Shown here: positions 10,531-18,900 of the stretch, piece after piece | Layout of the letters: each line of letters starts with the position of its first letter | How positions within the stretch are numbered: the stretch's first letter is position 1 | The notes under the pieces: model-generated | The model's input: the letters and a program-made list of their open reading frames with translations, nothing else | Database searches by the model: none | Told to the model about the DNA's origin: nothing | Source: Rhodoplanes sp. Z2-YC6860 | GTDB taxonomy: Bacteria; Pseudomonadota; Alphaproteobacteria; Rhizobiales; Xanthobacteraceae | Direction of reading: 5' to 3' | Length of the DNA stretch: 64,000 bases | Assembly: GCF_001579845.1 (NCBI RefSeq) | Contig: NZ_CP007440.1 | Span: forward strand, 1,678,001 to 1,742,000 | Program-made: the position numbers and the translations under genes

Positions 10531-12690
10531 ATGCCACAATCGGCCGCGGCTGACGCGCGGCACTTCGAGGAGCAAAACACCGGCATGGCCGGCGGCGACA
10601 AAGACATCGATCCGACGAGCGAACTCGTCGAAGAGGACGACGAGCAGGCGCTGCCCGAGCGCGACCTCGAGCTCGACGCCGCTTCGATCGAGCTTGGCGA
10701 CGCGAGCGGTCCGCTGGCGGCGGGCCGCGCCGTGCTGCTGCGCCACGCCAAACTCGCGCCATCGACGCCCGGCGTCTACCGCATGCTCGATGCGGCCGGC
10801 GAGGTGCTCTATGTCGGCAAGGCCAAGAACATCAAGAAGCGCTTTACGTCGTACACCCGGCCGACCGGGCACGACACCCGCATCGAACGGGTGATCGCCT
10901 CGACCGCGTCGGTCGAATTCGTCACCACGGCGACGGAGACCGAGGCGCTGCTGCTCGAGGCGAACCTGATCAAGCGCCTGCGGCCGCGCTTCAACGTGCT
11001 GCTGCGCGACGACAAGTCGTTTCCTTACATCATGATCACCGGCGACCATTGGGCGCCGCAGATCCTCAAGCACCGCGGCGCGCGGTCGCGTCAAGGCAGC
11101 TACTTCGGGCCGTTTGCTTCGGTCTGGGCCGTCAACCGCACCATCACGGCACTGCAGCGCGCCTTCCTTTTGCGCTCCTGCTCGGACGGCTTCTTCGAGA
11201 GCCGCACGCGGCCGTGTCTACTGCATCAGATCAAGCGTTGCGCGGCGCCCTGCACAAACGAGATCGATTTTGCGGGCTATGCCGAGCTGGTGCGGGAGGC
11301 CAAGGCGTTCCTCTCCGGCAAGAGCCAGGCGGTGCGCGACGAGCTGTCGGGCGAGATGGAGAATGCGTCCTCGGAACTCGATTTCGAGCGGGCCGCGATC
11401 TACCGCGACCGCCTGGCCGCGCTGTCGGCGGTGCAATCGACGCAAGGCATCAACCCGCGCAGCACCGAAGAGGCCGACGTGTTCGCCATCCATCAGGACG
11501 GCGGCTTCAGCTGCATCGAGGTGTTCTTCTTCCGCACCGGGCAGAACTGGGGCAACCGCGCCTATTTCCCCAAGGCCGATCGCACGCTTGGGCCCGGCGA
11601 GGTGCTGGGCGCGTTCCTGGCGCAGTTCTACGACGACAAGCCGCCGCCTTCGCTGATCCTGCTGTCGCACGACATCCCGGAATGCGAGCTGCTGGCTGCG
11701 GCGCTCACCACCAAGTCCGGCCGCAAGGTCGAGATTGCGGTGCCCCAGCGCGGCGAGAAGAAGGAACTGGTGGCGCATGCGCAGATCAACGCGCGCGAGG
11801 CGCTCGGGCGGAAGCTTGCCGACACCTCGTCGCAGCAGAAGCTTTTGAAGGGCCTCGCCGAAACCTTCAGCCTGCCGCGCGTGCCGCAGCGGATCGAGGT
11901 CTACGACAACAGCCACATCCAGGGCACCAACGCGGTCGGCGCCATGATCGTCGCGGGGCCGGAGGGCTTCCGCAAGAACCAGTATCGCAAGTTCAACATC
12001 CGCTCTGCGGAGCTCACACCGGGCGACGACTTCGGCATGATGCGCGAGGTGCTGGAGCGGCGCTTCAAGCGGCTGATGGCGGAAGCGCCGCGCGAGGCGC
12101 CGCCGGCCGACGCCGCCGAAGCGATCCAGGCCGCCGCCGAGGCAAATGAGGCCGCCGCCGAGGCGAATCAGGCTGCGGTGATTGCGGGCGACATGCCCCT
12201 GCCCGCGGACAACACCGAGGATGAACGTGAATCACCGTGGCCCGATCTGGTGCTGATCGACGGCGGGCAGGGCCAGCTCAATGCCGCTCGTGAGACTCTG
12301 GAAACATTGGGCGTCACCGGCGTGCCGATGATCGGCGTCGCCAAGGGGCCGGATCGCGACGCCGGCAACGAAACCTTCTATCTGACCGGCAAGCCCGCGG
12401 TGAAGCTGCCGCCGCGCGACCCGCTGCTCTATTTCATCCAGCGGCTCCGCGACGAGGCGCATCGCTTCGCGATCGGCTCGCATCGCACACGGCGCACGAA
12501 AAGCATTCGCGAAGGCGGCTTGCAGGAAATCCCCGGCATCGGACCGACCAGGAAGCGGGCCCTGCTGCACCACTTCGGCACTTTGAAAGCCATCGAACGT
12601 GCGTCGGTGACCGATCTGTCGCAGGTGCCCGGCATCAATGAAGAAACCGCGCGCAAGATTCACGGCTTCTTTCATGAGAAGGCGAGCTAG
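10531..12690 (+). CDS. uvrC: UvrABC system protein C (excinuclease subunit)
   Basis: The dual-incision nuclease of nucleotide excision repair. Domains in order: GIY-YIG nuclease (TPGVYRM, then VLYVGKAK, about residues 75-155), Cys-containing linker ([13 protein letters not shown]), UvrB-binding UVR domain near residues 270-305, RNase H-like nuclease (YDNSHIQG and [11 protein letters not shown]), and C-terminal helix-hairpin-helix pair ([14 protein letters not shown]). At 719 residues it is about 100 longer than usual, owing to an acidic N-terminal extension of about 65 residues and an Ala/Glu-rich insert near residues 520-570. ATG 10585 is an alternative start. Confidence 0.97.
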   Translation: MPQSAAADARHFEEQNTGMAGGDKDIDPTSELVEEDDEQALPERDLELDAASIELGDASGPLAAGRAVLLRHAKLAPSTPGVYRMLDAAGEVLYVGKAKNIKKRFTSYTRPTGHDTRIERVIASTASVEFVTTATETEALLLEANLIKRLRPRFNVLLRDDKSFPYIMITGDHWAPQILKHRGARSRQGSYFGPFASVWAVNRTITALQRAFLLRSCSDGFFESRTRPCLLHQIKRCAAPCTNEIDFAGYAELVREAKAFLSGKSQAVRDELSGEMENASSELDFERAAIYRDRLAALSAVQSTQGINPRSTEEADVFAIHQDGGFSCIEVFFFRTGQNWGNRAYFPKADRTLGPGEVLGAFLAQFYDDKPPPSLILLSHDIPECELLAAALTTKSGRKVEIAVPQRGEKKELVAHAQINAREALGRKLADTSSQQKLLKGLAETFSLPRVPQRIEVYDNSHIQGTNAVGAMIVAGPEGFRKNQYRKFNIRSAELTPGDDFGMMREVLERRFKRLMAEAPREAPPADAAEAIQAAAEANEAAAEANQAAVIAGDMPLPADNTEDERESPWPDLVLIDGGQGQLNAARETLETLGVTGVPMIGVAKGPDRDAGNETFYLTGKPAVKLPPRDPLLYFIQRLRDEAHRFAIGSHRTRRTKSIREGGLQEIPGIGPTRKRALLHHFGTLKAIERASVTDLSQVPGINEETARKIHGFFHEKAS

Positions 12691-12728
12691 TATGCATTTC
12701 AGTCGGGACGATCAGATGTCGCGCCTCG

Positions 12729-13697
12729 TCATTCCGGCTTGAGATGGGCAGTTGCGATAACTCTGCTCCAGCGCTCGGTTTCGTCTTTGATGAACGTGGC
12801 GAAGCGGGCTGGATTTCCGCCAACGAATTCGAGACCTCGCCTGGAAAAATCGTCGCCCCACTTGGGTTGCGAGAAAATCTCGTTGCACAGAGCATTGTAG
12901 CGATTGACCGTATCGGATGGCGTTCCGGCCGGGGCCAACAATCCAAACCAAAGCGATACGTCGAAACCTTCGAGCCCGAGTTCCTTCAGTGTCGGAACAT
13001 CCGGGGCTAGAGGGGAGCGTGACTCGCTCGCTACGGCCAGTGCCCTGAGCTGACCGTCAGCCACGAGTGGGAGCGCTGTATCGACGGGCATGAACATCGC
13101 GTTGACATGCCCGGCAACTGTGTCGCGAACAGCTCCTGCGGAGCCCGGGTAAGGAATGTGTTCGGCCCGGGTTTTGGTCGCAATTTTGAACATCTCCATG
13201 ACCAGATGCTGAAGTGACATCGGGCCTGGCGAAGCGTAGTTCAACGAGCCCGAGGGGGGTTGGCCGAGTGCGATGTATTCAGCCAATGTCTTGGCTGGCG
13301 TTTTCAGGCTCACAGTCAGCAGCAAACGGCTTTTTGCGATGAGGATGATCGGCGCAAAGCTTTTCTCAGGATCAAAGTCAAATTTTCGAAACGGCGGAAT
13401 ATTCGTTGCAACGTGCGACGCTGTTGTGAGCAGCAGTGTGTTCCCGTCCGGCTCTGAGCGTGCGACGCGGTATGTTCCCAGATTGCCGCTGGCTCCCGCG
13501 CGATTGTCTGTAATAACTGGGACGCCGATGCGGTCCTTGAGCTGCTCACCGAGGATGCGCGACAAGTAATCCGGAATCGTGCCGGGCGTGAACGGCACCA
13601 CGATCGTTACGGGGCCGTTCTGCGATTTCGCAGCGTCAGACGCGAACCAAAGCGACGTCGCAGCAATGAAAGCACGGCGGCTGATGCGTCCGTTCAT
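12729..13697 (-). CDS. Bug-family tripartite tricarboxylate receptor
   Basis: A 322-residue periplasmic solute-binding protein of the Bug/TctC family. The start follows GGGAG at six bases. Residues 5-10 (ISRRAF) look like a twin-arginine or Sec signal ending near AAKSQ. Typical blocks are VTIVVPFTPG, RAGASGNLG, SEPDGNTLLL, APDVPTLKELG and FGLLAPAGTP. Bug proteins bind carboxylated or amidated organic molecules. No tctAB permease is nearby. It lies 87 bases downstream of the LLM oxidoreductase on the same strand and likely shares its transcript. Base composition looks less GC-rich than uvrC. Confidence 0.9.
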   Translation of the reverse strand: MNGRISRRAFIAATSLWFASDAAKSQNGPVTIVVPFTPGTIPDYLSRILGEQLKDRIGVPVITDNRAGASGNLGTYRVARSEPDGNTLLLTTASHVATNIPPFRKFDFDPEKSFAPIILIAKSRLLLTVSLKTPAKTLAEYIALGQPPSGSLNYASPGPMSLQHLVMEMFKIATKTRAEHIPYPGSAGAVRDTVAGHVNAMFMPVDTALPLVADGQLRALAVASESRSPLAPDVPTLKELGLEGFDVSLWFGLLAPAGTPSDTVNRYNALCNEIFSQPKWGDDFSRRGLEFVGGNPARFATFIKDETERWSRVIATAHLKPE

Positions 13698-13784
13698 CTG
13701 TCGACTCCCGTGGCCCCGGCTGTCTGTGGTTCAATCCGCTGATTGCGACGCTCGCATCGTCACCGGGGACCTCGTTTGGGATTG

Positions 13785-14873
13785 CTAAAACGGCTCGTGA
13801 TCCCGCAGCGCCGGGATGACCTGCTCGCCGAACAGTCGGATCGATCGCATCAGATCCTCTTCAGGCAAGTCGGCGAAGTTCATTTCGCACATCATCGTGT
13901 TGAAGAAGCCGATCTCCGAAGCCTTCCTGATTTTTTCCGCAACCGTTTTTGGCGAGCCGATAAACACAAGCTCGTTCTCCCTCATGTAGGCTGGGTCGAA
14001 CATGCTCGACATGATCTTGGCGGCGCCGTGTTCGCCCCGATCCTCGAAGCGTTTCCGCTGCTTTGCCAGTCGATCCTGAAAGGTTTCGCCGGGCTCGGCG
14101 AGCGGAAGCAGTCCGACATAGGCACGGCTTGCGCGCTCCAAGCCCCGTTCCATTGCCTTTTCATCGGTCTCGTCGACATAGACGACGGTGCTGTATGCGA
14201 TGTTTGGCTTTCGCTTGTGACCGTGCCGGTTCCAGTCATCCAGGAACTTGCGAAACCGCGGTCCCGCTTCGGCGCGCGAGACGCTGATGAAGTACCCGGT
14301 ATTGATGCCGTTCGCCGCACAAAACTCCAGCGTCTCCGGGTCACGGCTCATCATCCAAAGCGGAGGATGTGGACGTTGAAGCGGTTGAACGGCGAGCAGT
14401 GCGCTGTCGGTCGAGAAATTTTCACCCTTGAATGAGAAGGGCTGCTTTTCCCCGTAAGCAGTTCGCAGATAGTTGACGAACTCGAACGTTGGAGACTTCC
14501 GGAATTTATAATCGATGCCGAACGGCGTGAAGTATCCAGGGCTGATCCCCGGCACGAGGCCGCACTCGAAACGCCCGCCGGACATCTGATCGACGATGGC
14601 GATTTCCTCAGCAAGGCGCAGGGGGTGGTGAAGAGGAACCACAAACCCCATCGCACCCACACGAAGGCGCTTGGTCCGCGCGTTGCCGGCGACGGCGAAC
14701 AGCGCGGGCGACGACATCCAGCTTTCGTCGGGGCGAAAATGGTGTTCGACACAGAAGCTGTAATCGAAGCCGACATCATCGCAGAGCTGCAGTTCGCGCC
14801 ACAGCTGCTCATATCGCTCATGCGCCGTCATGTCGGGTTTGCCCCAGACGTGGGAGAAATGAGCGAATTTCAT
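13785..14873 (-). CDS. LLM class flavin-dependent oxidoreductase (luciferase-like monooxygenase)
   Basis: A 362-residue TIM-barrel flavoprotein predicted to use reduced FMN and O2 to oxygenate an organic substrate. Recognisable segments: EHHFRPDESW near residue 43, RLRVGAMGFVVPLHHPLRLAEE near residue 69 (quoted in part), VDQMSGGRFECGL, and a C-terminal FIGSPKTVAEKIRKA block typical of the bacterial luciferase family. GGAG lies eight bases before the ATG. It heads a minus-strand operon with a Bug receptor and is divergent from the dioxygenase operon, sharing a 390-base control region. A separate flavin reductase is not visible; substrate unknown. Confidence 0.88.
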   Translation of the reverse strand: MKFAHFSHVWGKPDMTAHERYEQLWRELQLCDDVGFDYSFCVEHHFRPDESWMSSPALFAVAGNARTKRLRVGAMGFVVPLHHPLRLAEEIAIVDQMSGGRFECGLVPGISPGYFTPFGIDYKFRKSPTFEFVNYLRTAYGEKQPFSFKGENFSTDSALLAVQPLQRPHPPLWMMSRDPETLEFCAANGINTGYFISVSRAEAGPRFRKFLDDWNRHGHKRKPNIAYSTVVYVDETDEKAMERGLERASRAYVGLLPLAEPGETFQDRLAKQRKRFEDRGEHGAAKIMSSMFDPAYMRENELVFIGSPKTVAEKIRKASEIGFFNTMMCEMNFADLPEEDLMRSIRLFGEQVIPALRDHEPF

Positions 14874-15263
14874 TTGGCTGGCTCCGCGTTGGAAGAAATC
14901 ACAACTGGCGACATCTTCGTCGCGGCTGCGGGAGGCTGTCGCGCTGAAAAGGTCTCAGGCTGGCAACTGTCAGAATCTCGCAGGGCGTTTTCCCAGGTGT
15001 GCTGTCATTGGCATCGCCAATGCTAAATTGCGTATCGGCGCCTGCAATGATCTCTTTGATATCCATCTATAAATTCTGCTTATGCTCCGGTCTTCGGAGA
15101 TGGGGCATCATCCATTTGAAAAACTTATGCACCCAGAAGTTTACAGCGCTCGGCTGTTGACTTCCCATGCCTCAGGCTGGCGCTCACGGTGCATGGCGGT
15201 GATACGCCTGCGATCCGCGCAGGGCTGCGGACCACTGTTGCCGCAGAGGGCATGAAAGTCGAC
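14874..15263. other. Divergent intergenic control region without a gene
   Basis: About 390 bases separate the divergent LLM and dioxygenase genes. No supported ORF lies here, although an in-frame GTG or ATG of the dioxygenase at 15189 or 15252 could shift its right border. It carries one perfect palindrome (15006-15022) and is the likely site of both promoters. No clear -35/-10 pair could be assigned. Confidence 0.5.
15006..15022. promoter_or_regulatory. Perfect palindrome, candidate operator of the catabolic island
   Basis: CATTGGC, then ATC, then GCCAATG: a 7+3+7 inverted repeat placed between divergent catabolic operons. Size and position suit a dimeric regulator. It could serve the nearby LysR protein or a regulator outside the window. 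Confidence 0.4.
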
Positions 15264-15833
15264 ATGACGCTCCCGATGGAAAATCCGACAGTCAATCTCG
15301 AGAGTTGGATCGAGGCGAACAAGTCAAAACTCAAACCGCCGATCGGAAATTTTCAATTCTACAAGGACACTTGGCAGAATTTCATCGTGATGATGGTCGG
15401 TGGTCCGAACTATCGGCCCGATTATCACGACGACCCGGGTGAAGAGCTTTTTATCCAGATCAAAGGAGACGTCACTCTCAACCTGATCGATCCGACCACT
15501 CGGCAACGCAGCCAGGTCGTGGTCAAAGAAGGAGAAATGTACCTTCTTCCCGCACATGTTCGCCATTCGCCGCAGCGGTCCGATGGTTGCGTCGGCCTCG
15601 TGATCGAGCGTTATCGCCAGCCCGGTGAGATCGACGCCCTGGAATGGTACGACGCCGCCGGCAATCTCGAATTTCGCGGGGAGTTTCTGGTCGCCAATAT
15701 CGAGCAAGACCTCGCCAGGGTGCAAGCTGCGTGGCGTGAATGGCAAGGAGATCAAAACCGCCGGACGCCAACCGTATGGAAGTGCAGTGCATCGAAGGTG
15801 GCAACAGCCAATTCGAGCACCAACCAGTCTTAA
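15264..15833 (+). CDS. 3-hydroxyanthranilate 3,4-dioxygenase-like cupin
   Basis: A 189-residue cupin extradiol dioxygenase. In the 3-HAO family it opens the ring of 3-hydroxyanthranilate to aminocarboxymuconate semialdehyde. The Fe(II) ligands are visible: H in RPDYHDDPGEE, E in GEE, and H in RHSPQR. The substrate arginines (YRPDYH, SPQR) and the later glutamate (VIERY) are kept. The second, rubredoxin-like iron site of bacterial 3-HAO is lost: WYCxxC is WYDAAG here. Start is uncertain (GTG or ATG at 15189, ATG 15252 or ATG 15264); homology begins about four residues into this choice. RidA follows 47 bases on. Confidence 0.8.
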   Translation: MTLPMENPTVNLESWIEANKSKLKPPIGNFQFYKDTWQNFIVMMVGGPNYRPDYHDDPGEELFIQIKGDVTLNLIDPTTRQRSQVVVKEGEMYLLPAHVRHSPQRSDGCVGLVIERYRQPGEIDALEWYDAAGNLEFRGEFLVANIEQDLARVQAAWREWQGDQNRRTPTVWKCSASKVATANSSTNQS

Positions 15834-15880
15834 AATCCTTGAAGCAACCGACGCCCTAACGCGCAATTCCGGAGAATCCG

Positions 15881-16267
15881 ATGGCTCGAACGATTTTCAA
15901 CAACCCTGATCTGCCGCGCTCCAAATCGCCGCATTCCAACGCGGTGAAAATCGGCAACCTCGTATTTGTGTCGGGCTTTCCCGGCTACGACAAGAACATG
16001 CAGATCGCCAAGGGCGATTTTCCGGCCCAGATGAGGCAAGCGCTCACCAACCTCAAGGCGGCCCTGGAATATGCAGGCAGCTCTCTGGATAAGGTCGCGA
16101 AGGTCAATGTCTACTTGGATCGACGAGCCGATTTTGACGAGATGAACGAGATCTATCAGGAGTTCTTCGGGAAGGATCCTTCGCGGTGGCCGGCGCGGAC
16201 CACGATCGAAGCCAGGCTGCCCCGGAAAGACTTCTTGCTTGAAGTCGATTGTATCGCCGAAGCTTAG
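15881..16267 (+). CDS. RidA/YjgF/Rid family protein, possible enamine or aminomuconate deaminase
   Basis: A 128-residue Rid protein that trimerises in the cytoplasm. RidA members hydrolyse reactive enamines and imines; a subgroup acts as 2-aminomuconate deaminase in nitro- and aminobenzoate pathways. The catalytic-type arginine is in WPARTTIEA (near residue 106), followed by the conserved LPRKDFLLEVDCIA block with its glutamate. It lies between the dioxygenase and an HbpS-like gene, whose start codon is 13 bases past its stop. This context favours a role on the ring-cleavage product rather than general detoxification, which is inference. Confidence 0.85.
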   Translation: MARTIFNNPDLPRSKSPHSNAVKIGNLVFVSGFPGYDKNMQIAKGDFPAQMRQALTNLKAALEYAGSSLDKVAKVNVYLDRRADFDEMNEIYQEFFGKDPSRWPARTTIEARLPRKDFLLEVDCIAEA

Positions 16268-16280
16268 GGGAGCGTGGCTG

Positions 16281-16682
16281 GTGAAAACCCGTCCATGCTT
16301 AACCTCCGACGATGCGCAACGGATCATGACGGCCTGCAAGGCAGAGGCAGAGAAGCATGGTTGGCGAGCGACAATCGTCATTGTCGACGAGTTTGGCGCG
16401 CTGATGTTGGCCGAGCGGCTCGAAGGAGCCGCTCCCATCTCGGCGGAAGTTGCTCTGAGCAAGGCCAAGACCTCGGCACTGACGCGACGCCCGACGAAGT
16501 TTTGGGAAGATCGAGCCAAGGACAGGCCTGGCTTCCTCAAATTCCCTGCGGATTCGATGCTGCAAGGCGGTATCCCGCTGACCTATCGGGGTGAGTGTGT
16601 GGGAGCGGTCGGCGTTTCGGGTGTGCAATCGAAGGAAGATGAACAGATCGCTCTCGCGGGCCAGAGCGCGCTTGAGCAATAG
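16281..16682 (+). CDS. GlcG/HbpS-like (DUF336) protein
   Basis: A 133-residue protein of the GlcG/HbpS fold. Family features seen are a SDDAQRIMTACKAEAEKHGW helix (split over its length), the strand IVIVDEFGALMLAERLEGA, and the glycine-rich QGGIPLTYRGECVGAVGVSG followed by EDEQIALAG. GTG 16281 is chosen: AGGGGAG lies eight bases upstream and RidA ends 13 bases before. An upstream in-frame ATG at 16239 would overlap RidA. Such proteins recur in catabolic operons, sometimes bind haem or small ligands, and have no settled reaction. Confidence 0.8.
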   Translation: MKTRPCLTSDDAQRIMTACKAEAEKHGWRATIVIVDEFGALMLAERLEGAAPISAEVALSKAKTSALTRRPTKFWEDRAKDRPGFLKFPADSMLQGGIPLTYRGECVGAVGVSGVQSKEDEQIALAGQSALEQ

Positions 16683-16753
16683 AGCCGCGTGCGTTCGGCT
16701 GGCCGGGCGTCTGCGCACGCGGGATTGTGGTCACTCAACGTGCGGAGATAGCC

Positions 16754-17728
16754 GTGAGAAAGCCTTGTCTGATCCTTGCCTTGCTCCTTGTCGCGTTAGG
16801 AGCCAGCGGTGGCTCTGCGGATGAATATCCGACACGCCCGATCCAGGTGATTTTGCCGTTCGCCGGCGGAAGCGGCAGCGACGTGATCGCGCGCGTGGTT
16901 TTGGATCGCATGGGTCAGAGTCTTGGGCAGCGTTTCGTTGTCGAGAACCGTCCAGGGGCTGGCGGTGTGACGGGCACAAAGGTTGTGACGGCTGCAGCGC
17001 CCGATGGCTATACGCTCGTTTTCACCGCTTCCGGGCCACTGACGGTCAACAAGGTCCTGATGGACCTTCCTTACGACCCGGAGCGGGACTTCGCGCCGAT
17101 CTCGCGGGTCGCGGCGATGCCCAACCTATTGGCTGTGAGCACCAAGCTTCCCGTGAACTCGGTTGCCGAGTTCATCGGCTATGCAAAGCACCGGCCGAAG
17201 ACATCGCGCGTCACATACAGTTCCGTCGGAGTCGGAAGTGCATCGCATCTGTCAGGCGCATACTTCGCCTACCTGACGGGAATCGAGATGACGCATGTGC
17301 CTTATCGCGCTGTCTCGCAGCTGGTTTCCGATCTGATCAGCGGTGAAGTGCCCGTCAGCTTCACGGTTCTTTCGAACGTGCTGGCGCCGATGCAGGCGGG
17401 CGATGTTAAGGCTCTTGCCGTGGGCGCCGAGAAACGCATGGCGTCAATTAAAGATGTGCCAACGCTTGCGGAAGCCGGATACGACCAGCCCGATTCGAGC
17501 GCTTGGTTCGCCCTGCTTGCCCCGCGGGGGACGCCCAAGGCCATCGTCGAGCGCCTCAGCAAAGAGGTCCGCGAAGCCACCTCCGATGTGGGTGTCCGGG
17601 AACGATTGACGACGCTGGGCGCCGTGCCGGTCACGGACACGCCGGACGAGCTGGCGGCCTATATCACGTTGGAGATTGCGCGCTGGCGCGATGTGGTCTC
17701 ACGCACTGGAATCAAACTCGAGCGCTAA
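16754..17728 (+). CDS. Bug-family tripartite tricarboxylate receptor
   Basis: A 324-residue periplasmic receptor. GTG 16754 follows GGAGA at six bases and gives a clean signal peptide (residues 1-22, cleavage near GGSADEYP). Bug blocks are present: YPTRPIQVILPFAGGSGSD (in part), VENRPGAGG, AAAPDGYTL, LPYDPERDFAPI, KDVPTLAEAGY and LLAPRGTP. It is the fourth gene of the dioxygenase-RidA-HbpS operon and overlaps the 3' end of the convergent LysR gene by 4 bases. It probably binds the substrate or a pathway acid; the ligand is not predictable. Confidence 0.92.
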   Translation: MRKPCLILALLLVALGASGGSADEYPTRPIQVILPFAGGSGSDVIARVVLDRMGQSLGQRFVVENRPGAGGVTGTKVVTAAAPDGYTLVFTASGPLTVNKVLMDLPYDPERDFAPISRVAAMPNLLAVSTKLPVNSVAEFIGYAKHRPKTSRVTYSSVGVGSASHLSGAYFAYLTGIEMTHVPYRAVSQLVSDLISGEVPVSFTVLSNVLAPMQAGDVKALAVGAEKRMASIKDVPTLAEAGYDQPDSSAWFALLAPRGTPKAIVERLSKEVREATSDVGVRERLTTLGAVPVTDTPDELAAYITLEIARWRDVVSRTGIKLER

Positions 17729-18681
17729 TGCAGCTTGGGCATCGAGCGTCTCGCCCATTTCCGCAGGGTCGCAAGAAACTGTGTTCCGGCCGGTGGCAGG
17801 GACCGCCCCCGCGCAGAGATCGCACAAATCTCTCTTGCGACCTGTGGTTCGATCAGGGGCCGCGCAACGATCGAATCGCCATGTCTGAGCGCGAGGGCGT
17901 AGGTCGGCAAAACGGCCAGACCCAACTCGGCTTCGACAAATGCCAAAGCTGTCGTCATTCCACTCACTTCATGGGCATGCCGGACGGCCAAGCCGGCTTT
18001 GTGCTGGCTTGCATCGACGAGGTGCCTTACGCCGCTCTCTGGCGTCAAGGCGATGAGAGGACGATCCTCCAACTCCTTCCAACGCACTGCTTCCTTCCGT
18101 GCCAGCTCGGATGCCGATTTGCAGAACACGAGAAGCGCATCGCGAACCAAGACGCTGCGTTCGATACCTTGCTCCTGGGGTGAGAAGGTGCCCACGCCGA
18201 GATCGACGCGTCCGCTTCTGATCAGTTCGGCGATGTCCGCTGTGGTGTCGATGAGCTTAACTTTGACGCCTTCGTACGCTTTTTGAAATTCGCTAATGAC
18301 GGCCGCCATGAGGACGGCCGACAAGGTCGGCGGCGCGGCGACGATCAATGAACCCCGCTTGCGCAATGCGAGGTCGCGCGCGCTGATCACGGCCTGTTCC
18401 AGATCCGTGAGCACCTTTGCAACCGCCTGTTCGAACTCGCGTCCCGCGGACGTGAGAACCGTCCGTCGAGACGTCCGATCGAACAGACGAAGGTCCAGGT
18501 CCAATTCCAATTGCCGGATGAGCAAGGACAAGGCGGGCTGGCTCAAGCCCAGGCGTTCGCCCGCCATGGTAAAACTGCTGAGCTCAGCGACGGCAAGAAA
18601 TGCACGAATATGCCGGAGTGAAACGTTCGTGGCGTCATGGCCGGGTCCGGTCACGTGCGCTCTCCTTGTCTCAGCCTTCAT
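17725..18681 (-). CDS. LysR-family transcriptional regulator
   Basis: A 318-residue LTTR from ATG 18681; an in-frame GTG at 18708 would add nine residues. The winged helix-turn-helix begins at VSLRHIRAFLAVAELSSFT and includes LGLSQPALSLLIRQLE. The effector domain follows (SLIVAAPPTLSAV, GRVDLGVG, LPTYALALRHGD). LTTRs usually control a divergent gene and respond to a pathway metabolite. Here the divergent neighbour is the amidohydrolase at 18901, and the convergent operon is the dioxygenase cluster, so both are plausible targets. Confidence 0.93.
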   Translation of the reverse strand: MKAETRRAHVTGPGHDATNVSLRHIRAFLAVAELSSFTMAGERLGLSQPALSLLIRQLELDLDLRLFDRTSRRTVLTSAGREFEQAVAKVLTDLEQAVISARDLALRKRGSLIVAAPPTLSAVLMAAVISEFQKAYEGVKVKLIDTTADIAELIRSGRVDLGVGTFSPQEQGIERSVLVRDALLVFCKSASELARKEAVRWKELEDRPLIALTPESGVRHLVDASQHKAGLAVRHAHEVSGMTTALAFVEAELGLAVLPTYALALRHGDSIVARPLIEPQVAREICAISARGRSLPPAGTQFLATLRKWARRSMPKLH

Positions 18682-18900
18682 GAGGCGCTTGAGGTCATAG
18701 GCTCTCACTTTGGCAGGGAGCGCGCCAGTGCTCGGCGCAGCTGCACCGGTGCAGAACTGGATTCCGGATCACTGCGCTGTCGTGCAGCTTCCGAAAATGA
18801 CGGCGGAGCAGGACGCGGACGTCGGTGGTACTGGACGCCAGACCCGGAACGCGGTCGAATGGCGACAGTCGAAAGCCGCTGCCGCCAAGGAGACCCATCC

